From: Hydrogenophaga crassostreae
GTDB taxonomy: Bacteria > Pseudomonadota > Gammaproteobacteria > Burkholderiales > Burkholderiaceae_C
Length of the DNA stretch: 64,000 nucleotides
Direction: 5' to 3'
Assembly (NCBI RefSeq): GCF_001761385.1
Contig: NZ_CP017476.1
Coordinates: 3,523,501-3,587,500 of the forward strand
The number at the start of each line of letters is the position of its first letter. The stretch's first letter is position 1. Under the pieces are notes generated by a model. That model had not been told where the DNA came from and made no database searches. It was given only the letters and a program-made list of their open reading frames with translations. Of this stretch, positions 16,478 through 24,374 are shown one piece after another. The position numbers and the translations under genes are program-made.

Positions 16478-16497
16478 GAACGCCTGCTCAGGCGTTC
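16478..16497. terminator. Hairpin between convergent genes
   Basis: GAACGCCTG-CT-CAGGCGTTC is a perfect 9+9 bp palindrome between the converging GST and LysR genes, overlapping the LysR stop codon. No T tract follows on either strand, so it may act as a weak bidirectional terminator or mRNA-end stabiliser. Confidence 0.45.
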
Positions 16498-17423
16498 ACA
16501 AGGCGTGAACCCAGCCATTGCCCCTCAGCACACAGCCGGGCCACCAGTTCCTGCGTCAGCCGCATCACTGCCTGCGATGCTGACGACACGGGGATGTGCT
16601 TCGACCAGCAAATGGCCAACATCCGCTCCAGCGGCGGGTCCACGATCTCGGTGGCCCACAGCAAGCCCGCTTCCACCTCTTGCCTGAGCGGCATCACAGG
16701 CAGCAAGGTGCGCCCCATGCCGGCCAGCAGCGAGGTGCGCAAGATGCTGATGGAGCTGATGTCGGCCTCCACCTGGGGTGACGCCAGGCCTGCCTGCAGC
16801 GCGGCCGCCTCGATGATGGGCCGCACCCCATGGGGGCTCGCCGGTAACACCAGCGGGCGGCTCAGCGCCTGCTTCAGCGTGATCCGCCGCGGGGGTTTCT
16901 TGCCAGGCAAGGCGGGTTCGATCAGGTACATGCGCTCGCTCAGCATCGGCGTGTGTTCGAACTCGGGCAGGTTGCCATCATCGAACAACACCGCGAGGTT
17001 GAGCTGCCCTGTGGTGAGCTGCTGGCTGAGGTTCCCGGTGAGCTCCTCGGTCAGTTCCATCTGCACACGGGGCAGGCGCTGACGCACGGCCCGCAGCAAG
17101 GGCAGCGCCAGGGCATTGGAGGCACTGTGCGGAATGCCAAACACCACCTTGCCACTGGGTTCGTTGGTGGTCTGGCGGGCGCTGGCCACGGCTTCTTCGG
17201 TTTGCCGAAGGATGGACACCGCATGGGGCGCAAACCGCTGCCCCGCTTCGGTCAGCTCGATACCGCGCCGGGAGCGGTGAAACAGGGGGGTGCCCAGCTC
17301 GCTCTCCAGCTGGGCAATTTGATGGCTCAAGGCCGACTGGGCCACAAACACCTTTTCCGCGGCCCTGGAGAAGGAGCCGCTTTCAGCGATGGCCACAAAG
17401 TAGCGCAGTTGTCGGAGTTCCAT
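16488..17423 (-). CDS. LysR-family transcriptional regulator
   Basis: A 311-residue LysR regulator. The N-terminal winged helix begins ELRQLRYFVAIAESGSFSRA and has recognition helix VAQSALSHQIAQLESELG. The remaining 220 residues form the periplasmic-binding-protein-like effector domain, which starts KVVFGIPHSASNALALPLL. The sequence resembles the Cbl/NAC branch of LysR proteins. No divergent gene lies next to it; a perfect ATCCA-TC-TGGAT dyad occurs 41-52 bp upstream of its start. The target is unknown. Confidence 0.88.
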   Translation of the reverse strand: MELRQLRYFVAIAESGSFSRAAEKVFVAQSALSHQIAQLESELGTPLFHRSRRGIELTEAGQRFAPHAVSILRQTEEAVASARQTTNEPSGKVVFGIPHSASNALALPLLRAVRQRLPRVQMELTEELTGNLSQQLTTGQLNLAVLFDDGNLPEFEHTPMLSERMYLIEPALPGKKPPRRITLKQALSRPLVLPASPHGVRPIIEAAALQAGLASPQVEADISSISILRTSLLAGMGRTLLPVMPLRQEVEAGLLWATEIVDPPLERMLAICWSKHIPVSSASQAVMRLTQELVARLCAEGQWLGSRLVNA

Positions 17424-17739
17424 GGGGTGGCGGCGTTGATCTGGTACCCGTCATCTTAGTTTATCCATCTGGATTCAAGATGCAAGTACATTGATTATGT
17501 GTTGGACAGATGATCGCCGATCGCCTGTAATCCATTCACCAACCCGCCGCAATCGACTCCAGGCCACAAGCCGGGAACCTCAGAAGCCCACCAGCCCACG
17601 ATCGCAGCCGAAGCATTTGTACCCCAGGTGCCCCGTTGGTCAATCGGCCAGAGAGCGACCCTCCAGACGCCGACCGCTTAAGCGCCCTCACAAAGCCGCC
17701 CATCCGCCACAAGCGGTGGCCACAGCCTTCAACCGGGCA
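17424..17739. other. Intergenic stretch without a gene
   Basis: Upstream region of the LysR gene. It contains the perfect dyad ATCCA-TC-TGGAT (17464-17475), flanked by an ATCTT...AAGAT pair, a candidate autoregulatory site. Nothing coding is recognised in the remainder. Confidence 0.4.
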
Positions 17740-18654
17740 TCATTCCGGATTGAACTGGCGGGCCAAGGCAGCAATGTGGTGAGGCCCGAGACCGCAACAC
17801 CCTCCGAACGCCGTCACCCCCTGGCTGCGCCAGCGCCGGGCATGTTCGACCAGGATTTCGGGGTCGATGATGTCCACGAACTTCCACTCGGGCATGGTGA
17901 AGTAACCGCTCTCCGGGTAAGCGCCCATCGGCCCCGTCCAGTGCCGTTTGACGATGTCGATGGCGTCGCCCGTGTCGTTGGGTGAAGAATGCATGATGCT
18001 GATGTGCACAGGCCCGGTGGCGGCGAGCACGCGCACCACGTCGTCCAGCAACTCGTCTGGATGGCTGAACCCCACCAGCTCACCATCGGCCCGGCGCTCG
18101 GTGGCAATGCCCACCCACACCGGCAGCCTCGTGGCCAGCGCCGCTTCGGTGGCCCACAGGGAGTAGCGCACGTCGCGCATCATTTCCATGATGATCAGGT
18201 CCACCCCGGCCGCCGCGAGGTTGCCGGCCTTGCGCGCAAACAAGGCACGCGCCTCGGCCTCTGGCCATTCCTGCTGCATGTCGGTGCGGTCGGAGCCCAC
18301 CACCACCGGACGCATGGTGGAAATCGATCCCGCGACCGCCACGGGCCGGCCCTCGACGGCTTGCTGCGCCAGCGCCACCGCTGCACGGTCGATGGCCAGC
18401 AGCTCGTCGTCACGGCCCAGCGCGTTGAACAGCAAGGGGCTGGTGGCAAAGGTGTTGGCGATCACCATGTCGGCCCCTGCATTCACGTAGTCGCGGTGCA
18501 CGTCACAGACGATGTCAGGATGGGTCATGTTGGCTTGCGCACACCAGGTGTCACCGCTCATGGTGGCACCGCGGCGCTGGATATCGGTACCGGTACCACC
18601 ATCCAGAATGATGATTTCACCGCGAGCCAGCTTGGCAACAATGTGGTCGTACAT
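17740..18654 (-). CDS. Homocysteine S-methyltransferase family protein
   Basis: A 304-residue TIM-barrel methyltransferase of the PF02574 family. The N-terminus ILDGGTGTDIQRRG and DMVIANTFATSP are family hallmarks. The C-terminal FGGCCGLGPHHI supplies the Cys pair (C286, C287) that binds zinc. The first zinc Cys of the family, normally in a G-x-N-C motif, is replaced by IMHSSPND with His222, as in a distinct subfamily. It would transfer a methyl group to homocysteine or a related thiol from an unknown donor. ATG 18654 is chosen because homology begins at MYDHIVAKL. No methionine genes adjoin it. Confidence 0.82.
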   Translation of the reverse strand: MYDHIVAKLARGEIIILDGGTGTDIQRRGATMSGDTWCAQANMTHPDIVCDVHRDYVNAGADMVIANTFATSPLLFNALGRDDELLAIDRAAVALAQQAVEGRPVAVAGSISTMRPVVVGSDRTDMQQEWPEAEARALFARKAGNLAAAGVDLIIMEMMRDVRYSLWATEAALATRLPVWVGIATERRADGELVGFSHPDELLDDVVRVLAATGPVHISIMHSSPNDTGDAIDIVKRHWTGPMGAYPESGYFTMPEWKFVDIIDPEILVEHARRWRSQGVTAFGGCCGLGPHHIAALARQFNPE

Positions 18655-19161
18655 GGATGAATGGCCTTTCAGAAAACCACGTGGAAATGCTGGCGAGCGT
18701 ACTACCAACCATGTTGCGGAGCACGGTAAGCCATGGTGGGTAGCGGGATGTGAACGGGGTACAGCTCATTCGGAACACAACGAAACCACCAAGGACGCCT
18801 TCAAAACCCGACCAAAGCGGGGTGATGTACCGCAGCGCTTTGTTGAAGCCGAACAACCGCTTTGACGGCTGCGCAGCCTGTGTACAAGACGGCACGTATG
18901 CCCGCGACCTCTTCACAACCGAGAAAGCGCATGATACGAAGACTTGATCGTTCAAAAGTGGCCATTTTTCTTGTAAAAAAAGGGGGCTGTGTGCAGGGGC
19001 TGCGTGGGCGCCAGAGCTGTTGAAGTGAACACCATCTGGACATCACACGGAACGCGTCTTGCCACCAATGCCATTGCCCGCAGCTCCGTGGTCACAGGAC
19101 CATCTCGTTCGCTTGCACAGTCGGTGCTAACCTGAATGTCATTTTGAGGCCCCTATCCACC
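18655..19161. other. Intergenic stretch without a gene
   Basis: About 500 bp between two divergent genes, more AT-rich around 18950-18985. No homologous coding sequence was recognised in either strand. It presumably carries the promoters of both flanking genes. Confidence 0.4.
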
Positions 19162-20022
19162 GTGACCCAAATCCGAATCTGTCATACAACGGTCTATCAC
19201 TACCGCAGTGCGGTCAGCCTGAGTGCACATCGGCTGATGCTGCGCCCAAGAGAAAGCCGTGAACTGCAGCTCATGTCGCACACCTTGAAGGTGTCTCCCG
19301 AGGCGACGATCGCGTGGGCGCACGACGTCTCGGGCAATGCCGTCGCGACAGCGTCGTTCACCGGCAAAACCGAGGTCTTGCGGATCGAAAGCAACCTTGA
19401 ACTGAACCTCACCGCCAACCCATGGCCCATCTTCAATATCTCGACCTCGGCCCTCAACTACCCCTTCTTCTATTCGAACGATGACCGCGCCGATCTGGGC
19501 GCTCTTGCGATCCAGCAGTACCTTGACCCGATGGGGCGCCTCCAGAAATGGGCCAGATCTTTCGTGCAGGGCGCCGCGCCCGACACACTGGAATTGCTGA
19601 AGGCCATCAGCCTCGGTGTGGCCGAATCTCTGCAATACGAGGTACGCGAAAGCGAAGGCACCCAGACGCCCATCGAATCCCTCGACCGGGGGAAAGGTTC
19701 GTGCCGAGACTTCGCCATCCTGTTCGCCGAGGCGGTGCGCAGCCTGGACATCGGCGCGCGCATCGTCTCGGGCTACCTGTACGACCCGCAAAGCACGGCC
19801 ACGGGTTCTTCGGGCTCCGGCTCTACCCACGCGTGGGCAGAGGTCTATGTGCCCGGCGCTGGCTGGATCAACTTCGACCCGACCAACCGCAGCATTGGCG
19901 GATTCAATCTGGTTCCTGTCGCCGTTGCCCGCGATATCACGCTGTTGATGCCAGTGTCGGGCAGCTATGTGGGTGCGGCAAACGCGTTCGAGGGCATGGA
20001 GGTCGAGGTGCTGGTGACCTGA
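19162..20022 (+). CDS. Transglutaminase-like cysteine peptidase
   Basis: A protein of about 286 residues with an N-terminal bacterial transglutaminase beta domain (TQIRICHTTVYHYRSAVSLS, LMLRPRES) and a papain-like core. The catalytic triad is visible as Cys in GKGSCRDFAILFAEA, His in THAWAEVYV and Asp in WINFDPTN. Such proteins act as peptidases or protein cross-linkers, often next to alpha-E and circularly permuted ATP-grasp genes, which are absent here. GTG 19162 is a likely start; TTG 19144 is six codons upstream. Confidence 0.88.
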   Translation: MTQIRICHTTVYHYRSAVSLSAHRLMLRPRESRELQLMSHTLKVSPEATIAWAHDVSGNAVATASFTGKTEVLRIESNLELNLTANPWPIFNISTSALNYPFFYSNDDRADLGALAIQQYLDPMGRLQKWARSFVQGAAPDTLELLKAISLGVAESLQYEVRESEGTQTPIESLDRGKGSCRDFAILFAEAVRSLDIGARIVSGYLYDPQSTATGSSGSGSTHAWAEVYVPGAGWINFDPTNRSIGGFNLVPVAVARDITLLMPVSGSYVGAANAFEGMEVEVLVT

Positions 20023-20091
20023 TCAATCAGGCCGCCGCGGGCTTGCTGCCCGCACCGCGACCTGGTCATCAGCGTCCTTCCTTGGGCGTTG

Positions 20092-20640
20092 TCACAGGGC
20101 GTCGCTGCGATCGACTGGCTTCATCTTCCGGTAGGCATACAACGGACCGATGATGGCCGCAAACACCACCAGGTGCAGCGCCAGCTTTTCATCAAAATTG
20201 AAGTTCAACGCAGGCAACTTGCCGGGGTCGATCTGTTGAAAAGACACCAGCTGCACGATGAGCGCATTCGCGGGCGGCGCGATCACGGTGGTGACCCAGG
20301 TGAAGACCAGTGTCCACAACGCCACGATGGAAAGCCGTGACACAGCCCACACCACCAGGCCGCCCATCAGGCCGTACACCACCGACACCGCCAGATGGGC
20401 AAACCAGGCCATGAGCATGGCCGGCGTGGCGCTCCAGCCACCCAGCTGCTGGTAGGCGGCGGCGTGGCGGCTGGTCAGCGTGTCCATGCCAAAGAAGGGC
20501 TGCACCAGAATGAACAAAACGCCCACCACGAAACCGAGCACAGCCGCCACGAACAGCCAACGGATGGGGTCCACGGGCTTTCCGCGCGTGGCAATGGCGG
20601 GGCTGGTTGCTCGGCTGTTGGCGGTCATGGAGGGGTTCAT
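20092..20640 (-). CDS. Four-helix inner-membrane protein
   Basis: A 182-residue membrane protein with four hydrophobic segments (WLFVAAVLGFVVGVLFILV, MLMAWFAHLAVSVVYGLMGG, IVALWTLVFTWVTTVIA and LALHLVVFAAIIGPLYA). It is probably the last gene of a four-gene minus-strand unit with the AhpD-like, membrane and DsbA-like genes. No family is recognised. Confidence 0.65.
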   Translation of the reverse strand: MNPSMTANSRATSPAIATRGKPVDPIRWLFVAAVLGFVVGVLFILVQPFFGMDTLTSRHAAAYQQLGGWSATPAMLMAWFAHLAVSVVYGLMGGLVVWAVSRLSIVALWTLVFTWVTTVIAPPANALIVQLVSFQQIDPGKLPALNFNFDEKLALHLVVFAAIIGPLYAYRKMKPVDRSDAL

Positions 20641-20679
20641 ATGGTGTGGGAGGTTGGTGGGTGCCCTGGGGTGAAAAAG

Positions 20680-21351
20680 TCAGGACGCGGGTACCGCGTC
20701 TTTTGGCATGGCGGCCAGTTGATTCAGCACGCTGGTGAAGTTCTCCACCCCCTGCGCGCCGCTCACCAGGTGGCGCCGGTTGAAGACCACCGCAGGCACG
20801 CCTTGAATGCCCTGGTTGATCCAGTGATGCTCAGCGGCACGCACCTCGTTGGCAAAGCGCTGGTCGGCCAGCACCGCGAGCGCTTCGGCTCGGTCCAGCC
20901 CGGTTTTGGCGGCCACGTCGGCCAACACTGCGTTGTCAGACAGGTTGCGGCCGTGCGTGAAGTGGGCCGAAAAGAGCGCCATCTTCAGCTCGTGCATGCG
21001 GCCTTGCGTTTCTGCCCAGTGCAGGAGTTGGTGCGTATTGAAGGTGTTGTGCATGCGCTTGTCGTCCGAATAACGGAACTCGAAGCCCACCTCGGCGCCT
21101 GCCTGCGTCATGTGCACACGGCTGGCTTCCGACTGTTCCTTGGTGGAGCCGTATTTTTCGGCCACATGCTCGCGGATGTTCTGCCCTTCGGGGGGCATGT
21201 TGGGGTTCAGCTCAAACGGATGCCAGCGGATGTCGTGGGGAGTGCCGGTGGCCTCCAGTGCAGCGGCGAGCTGCTGGTAGCCGATGACACACCAAGGGCA
21301 CATCACATCCGAGACGATATCGATTTGCAGCTTGGGTGGGGTTGAAGTCAT
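20680..21351 (-). CDS. DsbA-family (FrnE-like) oxidoreductase
   Basis: A 223-residue thioredoxin-fold protein of the FrnE/2-hydroxychromene-isomerase-like branch of the DsbA family. The active site CPWC lies in DIVSDVMCPWCVIGYQQL near residues 19-22, followed by the characteristic HPFELNPNMPPEG and the C-terminal GVPAVVFNRRHLVSGAQ with the cis-Pro. No signal peptide is present, so it works in the cytoplasm, probably on oxidative-stress or aromatic substrates. It lies 17 bp downstream of a membrane protein gene in the same unit. Confidence 0.9.
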   Translation of the reverse strand: MTSTPPKLQIDIVSDVMCPWCVIGYQQLAAALEATGTPHDIRWHPFELNPNMPPEGQNIREHVAEKYGSTKEQSEASRVHMTQAGAEVGFEFRYSDDKRMHNTFNTHQLLHWAETQGRMHELKMALFSAHFTHGRNLSDNAVLADVAAKTGLDRAEALAVLADQRFANEVRAAEHHWINQGIQGVPAVVFNRRHLVSGAQGVENFTSVLNQLAAMPKDAVPAS

Positions 21352-21368
21352 TGTGGGTTCCTTGTGGT

Positions 21369-21785
21369 TCAGATGACGGCGGTGCGGTCACCGCGCAGCC
21401 AGAGCCGCGCATCGTTGTAGTCAAAAGCCAGCGAAATCAGATCGATCACCAGCAACACGGTCAGGTAGACACCATAGGCGCCTGCCGCCTCGGGGCGGGC
21501 GAAGATCAGCAGCAACACCAGCGGCGTCCAGGGGAACACATGGCCCGCCGACACCAGCTTGGAAAATCCCCGGCTGTAGAACAGTGCGATCCAGCTCAGG
21601 GCCATGCCGCCGATGGCCAGCGCGGCGATCCAGGCGCCCGAAGGCCGATCCAGAAAGGCCAGACTCGCCAGATTCACCGGCGCCAGAATCACCACCATCC
21701 AGATCTTGACCCAGGCAGGCAGAGCGCCAAAGGAACGCCAGACGGCCGCCCATATCGACGGTTGGGGTGCGCATGCGTTGGCCAT
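21369..21785 (-). CDS. Small membrane protein
   Basis: A 138-residue protein with four hydrophobic helices (WVKIWMVVILAPVNLASLAF, IAALAIGGMALSWIALFYS, FPWTPLVLLLIFARP and VYLTVLLVIDLISLAFDY). No family is assigned with confidence. It is placed between the AhpD-like and DsbA-like genes, so it probably shares their redox-linked role or regulation. Confidence 0.65.
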   Translation of the reverse strand: MANACAPQPSIWAAVWRSFGALPAWVKIWMVVILAPVNLASLAFLDRPSGAWIAALAIGGMALSWIALFYSRGFSKLVSAGHVFPWTPLVLLLIFARPEAAGAYGVYLTVLLVIDLISLAFDYNDARLWLRGDRTAVI

Positions 21786-21860
21786 GGTTGATCTTTCAAT
21801 GCATCCTGGTTGGGAAAGACAGCCCTGCGAAACCGCTGGGCCGCCCTTTTCAACAGGTGG

Positions 21861-22424
21861 TCAGGTGGTTTCGACAGCCTTGTTCCAGGCGAACGGCTGG
21901 AATGGCGCATCCACCGGCGTTTTTGCCAGGTGGTTGGTGTAATTGGACATCACCTTCATCGACACACCCAGCACCACTTCCAGAATCTGGGCCCGGGTGA
22001 AACCCGCGTCCAGAAAGGCTTGCACTCCGCTGTCGCTGACCTGGCCTCGATCGCGCACCACGCTCAGCGTGAAGGTGCGCAAGGCTTCGAGGCGGGCATT
22101 GGGCAGCACGGTTTCGTTGCGCAGCGCTTCGGTGATGGCGTCGTCCACTTTCATGCCTTTGGCAATGGCCGTGTGCGCGGGCACGCAGTAATGGCAGGCG
22201 TGTTCCACATTGACCGTTTGCCAGACCACGGTGAGCTCGTCTTTGTTCAGGCTCGATTTCTGGAACAGGTCACCCACCACCTTGTAGGCCTCCAGCAGGC
22301 CTGGGGCTTCGGCCATCACCGCGTGCAGGCCAGGCACCATGCCGAAAGCTTTCCGCGAATTGGCGAGGCTCTCCTGGCTGCCCTCGGGTGCGGTGTTTTC
22401 GTCGTGCAGTTGAAATGTGGTCAT
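21861..22424 (-). CDS. Carboxymuconolactone decarboxylase/AhpD-like protein
   Basis: A 187-residue all-helical protein of the AhpD/CMD superfamily. The active-site segment EHACHYCVPAHTAIAKG contains the redox CxxC and the downstream His typical of alkylhydroperoxidase-type members. It could reduce peroxides using the cysteine pair. It is the first gene of a probable operon whose upstream region contains a perfect dyad, with a TetR gene just beyond; repression by that TetR protein is inferred. Confidence 0.85.
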   Translation of the reverse strand: MTTFQLHDENTAPEGSQESLANSRKAFGMVPGLHAVMAEAPGLLEAYKVVGDLFQKSSLNKDELTVVWQTVNVEHACHYCVPAHTAIAKGMKVDDAITEALRNETVLPNARLEALRTFTLSVVRDRGQVSDSGVQAFLDAGFTRAQILEVVLGVSMKVMSNYTNHLAKTPVDAPFQPFAWNKAVETT

Positions 22425-22557
22425 CGTGGGCTCGTTTCGTTAAAGGATGAAAAGGGGATGGCGTGGAGAGAAGCATCCAGGTACCGCCATCGGGTAGGCG
22501 GTATTGCTGAACGGATCGATTGTTTAGATCGAGTGGTTTAAATGTAGTGGTTTTAGA

Positions 22558-22569
22558 CCAACCGGTTGG
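22558..22569. promoter_or_regulatory. Palindrome, candidate TetR operator
   Basis: CCAACCGGTTGG is a perfect 12-bp palindrome preceded by TTTTAGA, reminiscent of TAGACC-type TetR operators. It lies between the AhpD-like operon and the TetR gene. Two GTGGTTT repeats occur just upstream (22533 and 22546). Confidence 0.45.
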
Positions 22570-22614
22570 CACCCGGTCTTCAATGCCCTTGTGGCATTTG
22601 AGGGTAAAGACCGC

Positions 22615-23196
22615 TCAGCGCAGCAGGCGTTGCGCCTGCTCGGCGATGGTCTTGAGCGAGGCCTCGTCAAACACGCCGCGCCCCAGCACGCGAATGGCCA
22701 CCACCATGGCCATCAGACCCTTGGCCGCGGCTTCGGGCTCGATGCCCAGCGGGATTTTCTGGCGCGCCTGACCTACCTCGATGCAGCGCCGGAAGAAGGC
22801 TTGAAAATCGCGCAAACCATCGCGCACCAGGCGGTTGACTTCCTCACCATGGGTGGCCAGATCAGACGCGGTGTTGACCAGGAAACAGCCCTTTTTCTCA
22901 GCGTCGGCCACGGTTTCCGCCACGAGACCGTCGAACAGCACCGCGATGGCGCGCACGGGATCGTCCACCGCCTCCAGCTCGGCCAGCAGCGCGCGGCGGT
23001 TGTCTTTGTCGTACTTTTCCAGCGCCTTGATGAACAGCGCTTCCTTGCCGCCAAAGGCGTTGTAGAGGCTGCCGCGGGTGATGCCGGTGCCGGCGATCAG
23101 ATCGGCCATGGAGGCGGGCTCATAGCCCTTCTCCCAAAAAACGTTCATCGCCTTGCCGACGATCTCGTCTTCATCAAACGACTTTTCCCAGGGCAT
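22615..23196 (-). CDS. TetR-family transcriptional regulator
   Basis: A 193-residue TetR regulator. The helix-turn-helix is EKGYEPASMADLIAGTGITR and SLYNAFGGKEALF (residues 20-55). A helical ligand-binding domain follows. ATG 23196 is preceded by AAGGCG and begins at MPWEKSFDE; upstream in-frame codons lack homology. It resembles AcuR/NemR-like repressors that sense electrophiles. It is likely to control the AhpD-like/DsbA-like operon at 20092-22424. Confidence 0.88.
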   Translation of the reverse strand: MPWEKSFDEDEIVGKAMNVFWEKGYEPASMADLIAGTGITRGSLYNAFGGKEALFIKALEKYDKDNRRALLAELEAVDDPVRAIAVLFDGLVAETVADAEKKGCFLVNTASDLATHGEEVNRLVRDGLRDFQAFFRRCIEVGQARQKIPLGIEPEAAAKGLMAMVVAIRVLGRGVFDEASLKTIAEQAQRLLR

Positions 23197-23335
23197 GGCT
23201 TCGCCTTGTTCTGTTGAAACAAAAACGATGCTAGCAGATTTAAACCAGTTGTTCCAAACACAGGCTGAATGTGGTTCTAAGCCGCGTCCCTGACGAACAG
23301 GGGGTTGAATGCCTGCAAGCAATAGCCAACCGCTG

Positions 23336-23818
23336 TCAACGGTAACCCACCAGCCGGCCCAGCGCGAGCACCAGCAACCAGAAAACCAGCGAAAGCCCGC
23401 AGGCCAGCCGCACGGATTGGCTGAACTGGTTGTCCTTGATTGCCAGCCCCCAGGCCTTGCTCCAGTGCAACAATGCGATGTTCAACAGCGCCAGACCAAT
23501 GCACACCAGCTTGATCTGGAACAGTGTGTTGAAGGCGTAGTCCAGCGGACGGGTGATGAACAGCAAAGACCCCGCCACCACCGCCAGCCCAAACCCTCCG
23601 CGCGCGACCGGCAGCAACACCGTTGCCAGCGCCGCAACCGGCGGTGTCGCGCGCCGGTGCAGCACGCGCCAGTCCAGAATCAGGATCGGCCCCACCAGCA
23701 ACGCGATGCCCAGAATGTGCAGGGTATTGACCAGCGGGTACATCCATTCAGAGGCGCGCAGACCGACCGACAGCGGGCTATGCTCCAGCCCCTGGAAGAA
23801 CAGCAGCACCGAACTCAC
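23336..23818 (-). CDS. DUF6644-like four-helix membrane protein
   Basis: A 160-residue inner-membrane protein with four helices and His residues in the first and third helices (VNTLHILGIALLVGPILILD, LLPVARGGFGLAVVAGSLLF, LALLNIALLHW). This is the pattern of DUF6644 proteins, which resemble di-haem or copper-linked membrane proteins. It lies 21 bp downstream of a DUF6152-like gene and is probably co-transcribed. Function unknown. Confidence 0.65.
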   Translation of the reverse strand: MSSVLLFFQGLEHSPLSVGLRASEWMYPLVNTLHILGIALLVGPILILDWRVLHRRATPPVAALATVLLPVARGGFGLAVVAGSLLFITRPLDYAFNTLFQIKLVCIGLALLNIALLHWSKAWGLAIKDNQFSQSVRLACGLSLVFWLLVLALGRLVGYR

Positions 23819-23839
23819 GCAAGTCCAGGGGAATGGCGG

Positions 23840-24232
23840 CTACTTCTTTCCATCCGGCAGGCGTTCCGGGTACAGGTCGAAGTTTTTGCCATCGATGATG
23901 ATGCGCTCGGCCTTCATGCGCTGTTCTTTTGCATTGGCCGAGCGCTTGCCGACAACCGTCAGTGTGGCACCTTTGGCCAGCATCGAATCGGTCAGACCAG
24001 CCTGCTCATTGCGCCAGGGTTGACCCACCTCGACCACCCATTTCGAGCCGTCCGCATCCATCGTCAGCACGCCGTGCGGATTGCCCAGCGAAGCCTTCTC
24101 GACCCTTGCCGTCAGCTCAAACCGGCCATCGTCGGTCCAGCGCCAGCCGTGGTGCGCAAAGGCCGCGCTCAGACCGGCAGCCATCAACAGAAGCCCTGCA
24201 AGGCAGTGGCGAATCAACTGGGGCATTTGCAT
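23840..24232 (-). CDS. DUF6152-like secreted protein
   Basis: A 130-residue exported protein with a Sec signal ending AGLSAAFA, directly followed by HHGWRW; this N-terminal His-His after cleavage is typical of DUF6152 proteins and could bind copper. The rest is a beta-rich domain (RFELTARVEKASLGNPHGVL, KWVVEVGQPWRNEQAGL, LTVVGKR). It pairs with the DUF6644-like membrane protein downstream. A periplasmic metal-related role is inferred. Confidence 0.7.
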   Translation of the reverse strand: MQMPQLIRHCLAGLLLMAAGLSAAFAHHGWRWTDDGRFELTARVEKASLGNPHGVLTMDADGSKWVVEVGQPWRNEQAGLTDSMLAKGATLTVVGKRSANAKEQRMKAERIIIDGKNFDLYPERLPDGKK

Positions 24233-24338
24233 GGGAACTCCCCGGGGGAACAAAGGAAAAACCATGCTATTCGCGGGGATCGGCGCTGTCAAACCCCAGC
24301 AATGCGATGCCGACAGGTGACGCCCCTTGTATGGCTGT

Positions 24339-24360
24339 CGGGTCGCTTGCCACCGACCCG
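24339..24360 (-). terminator. Hairpin after dadA
   Basis: CGGGTCG-CTTGCCAC-CGACCCG makes a 7-bp stem 15 bp after the dadA stop codon. No U tract is present, so termination is uncertain. Confidence 0.35.
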
Positions 24361-24374
24361 CCCTGCCCCTGCAA

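Noticed and set aside
22563..22580. Possible sigma-54 site (TGGCAC)
   Set aside because: The -12 TTGC element is absent at the right spacing.
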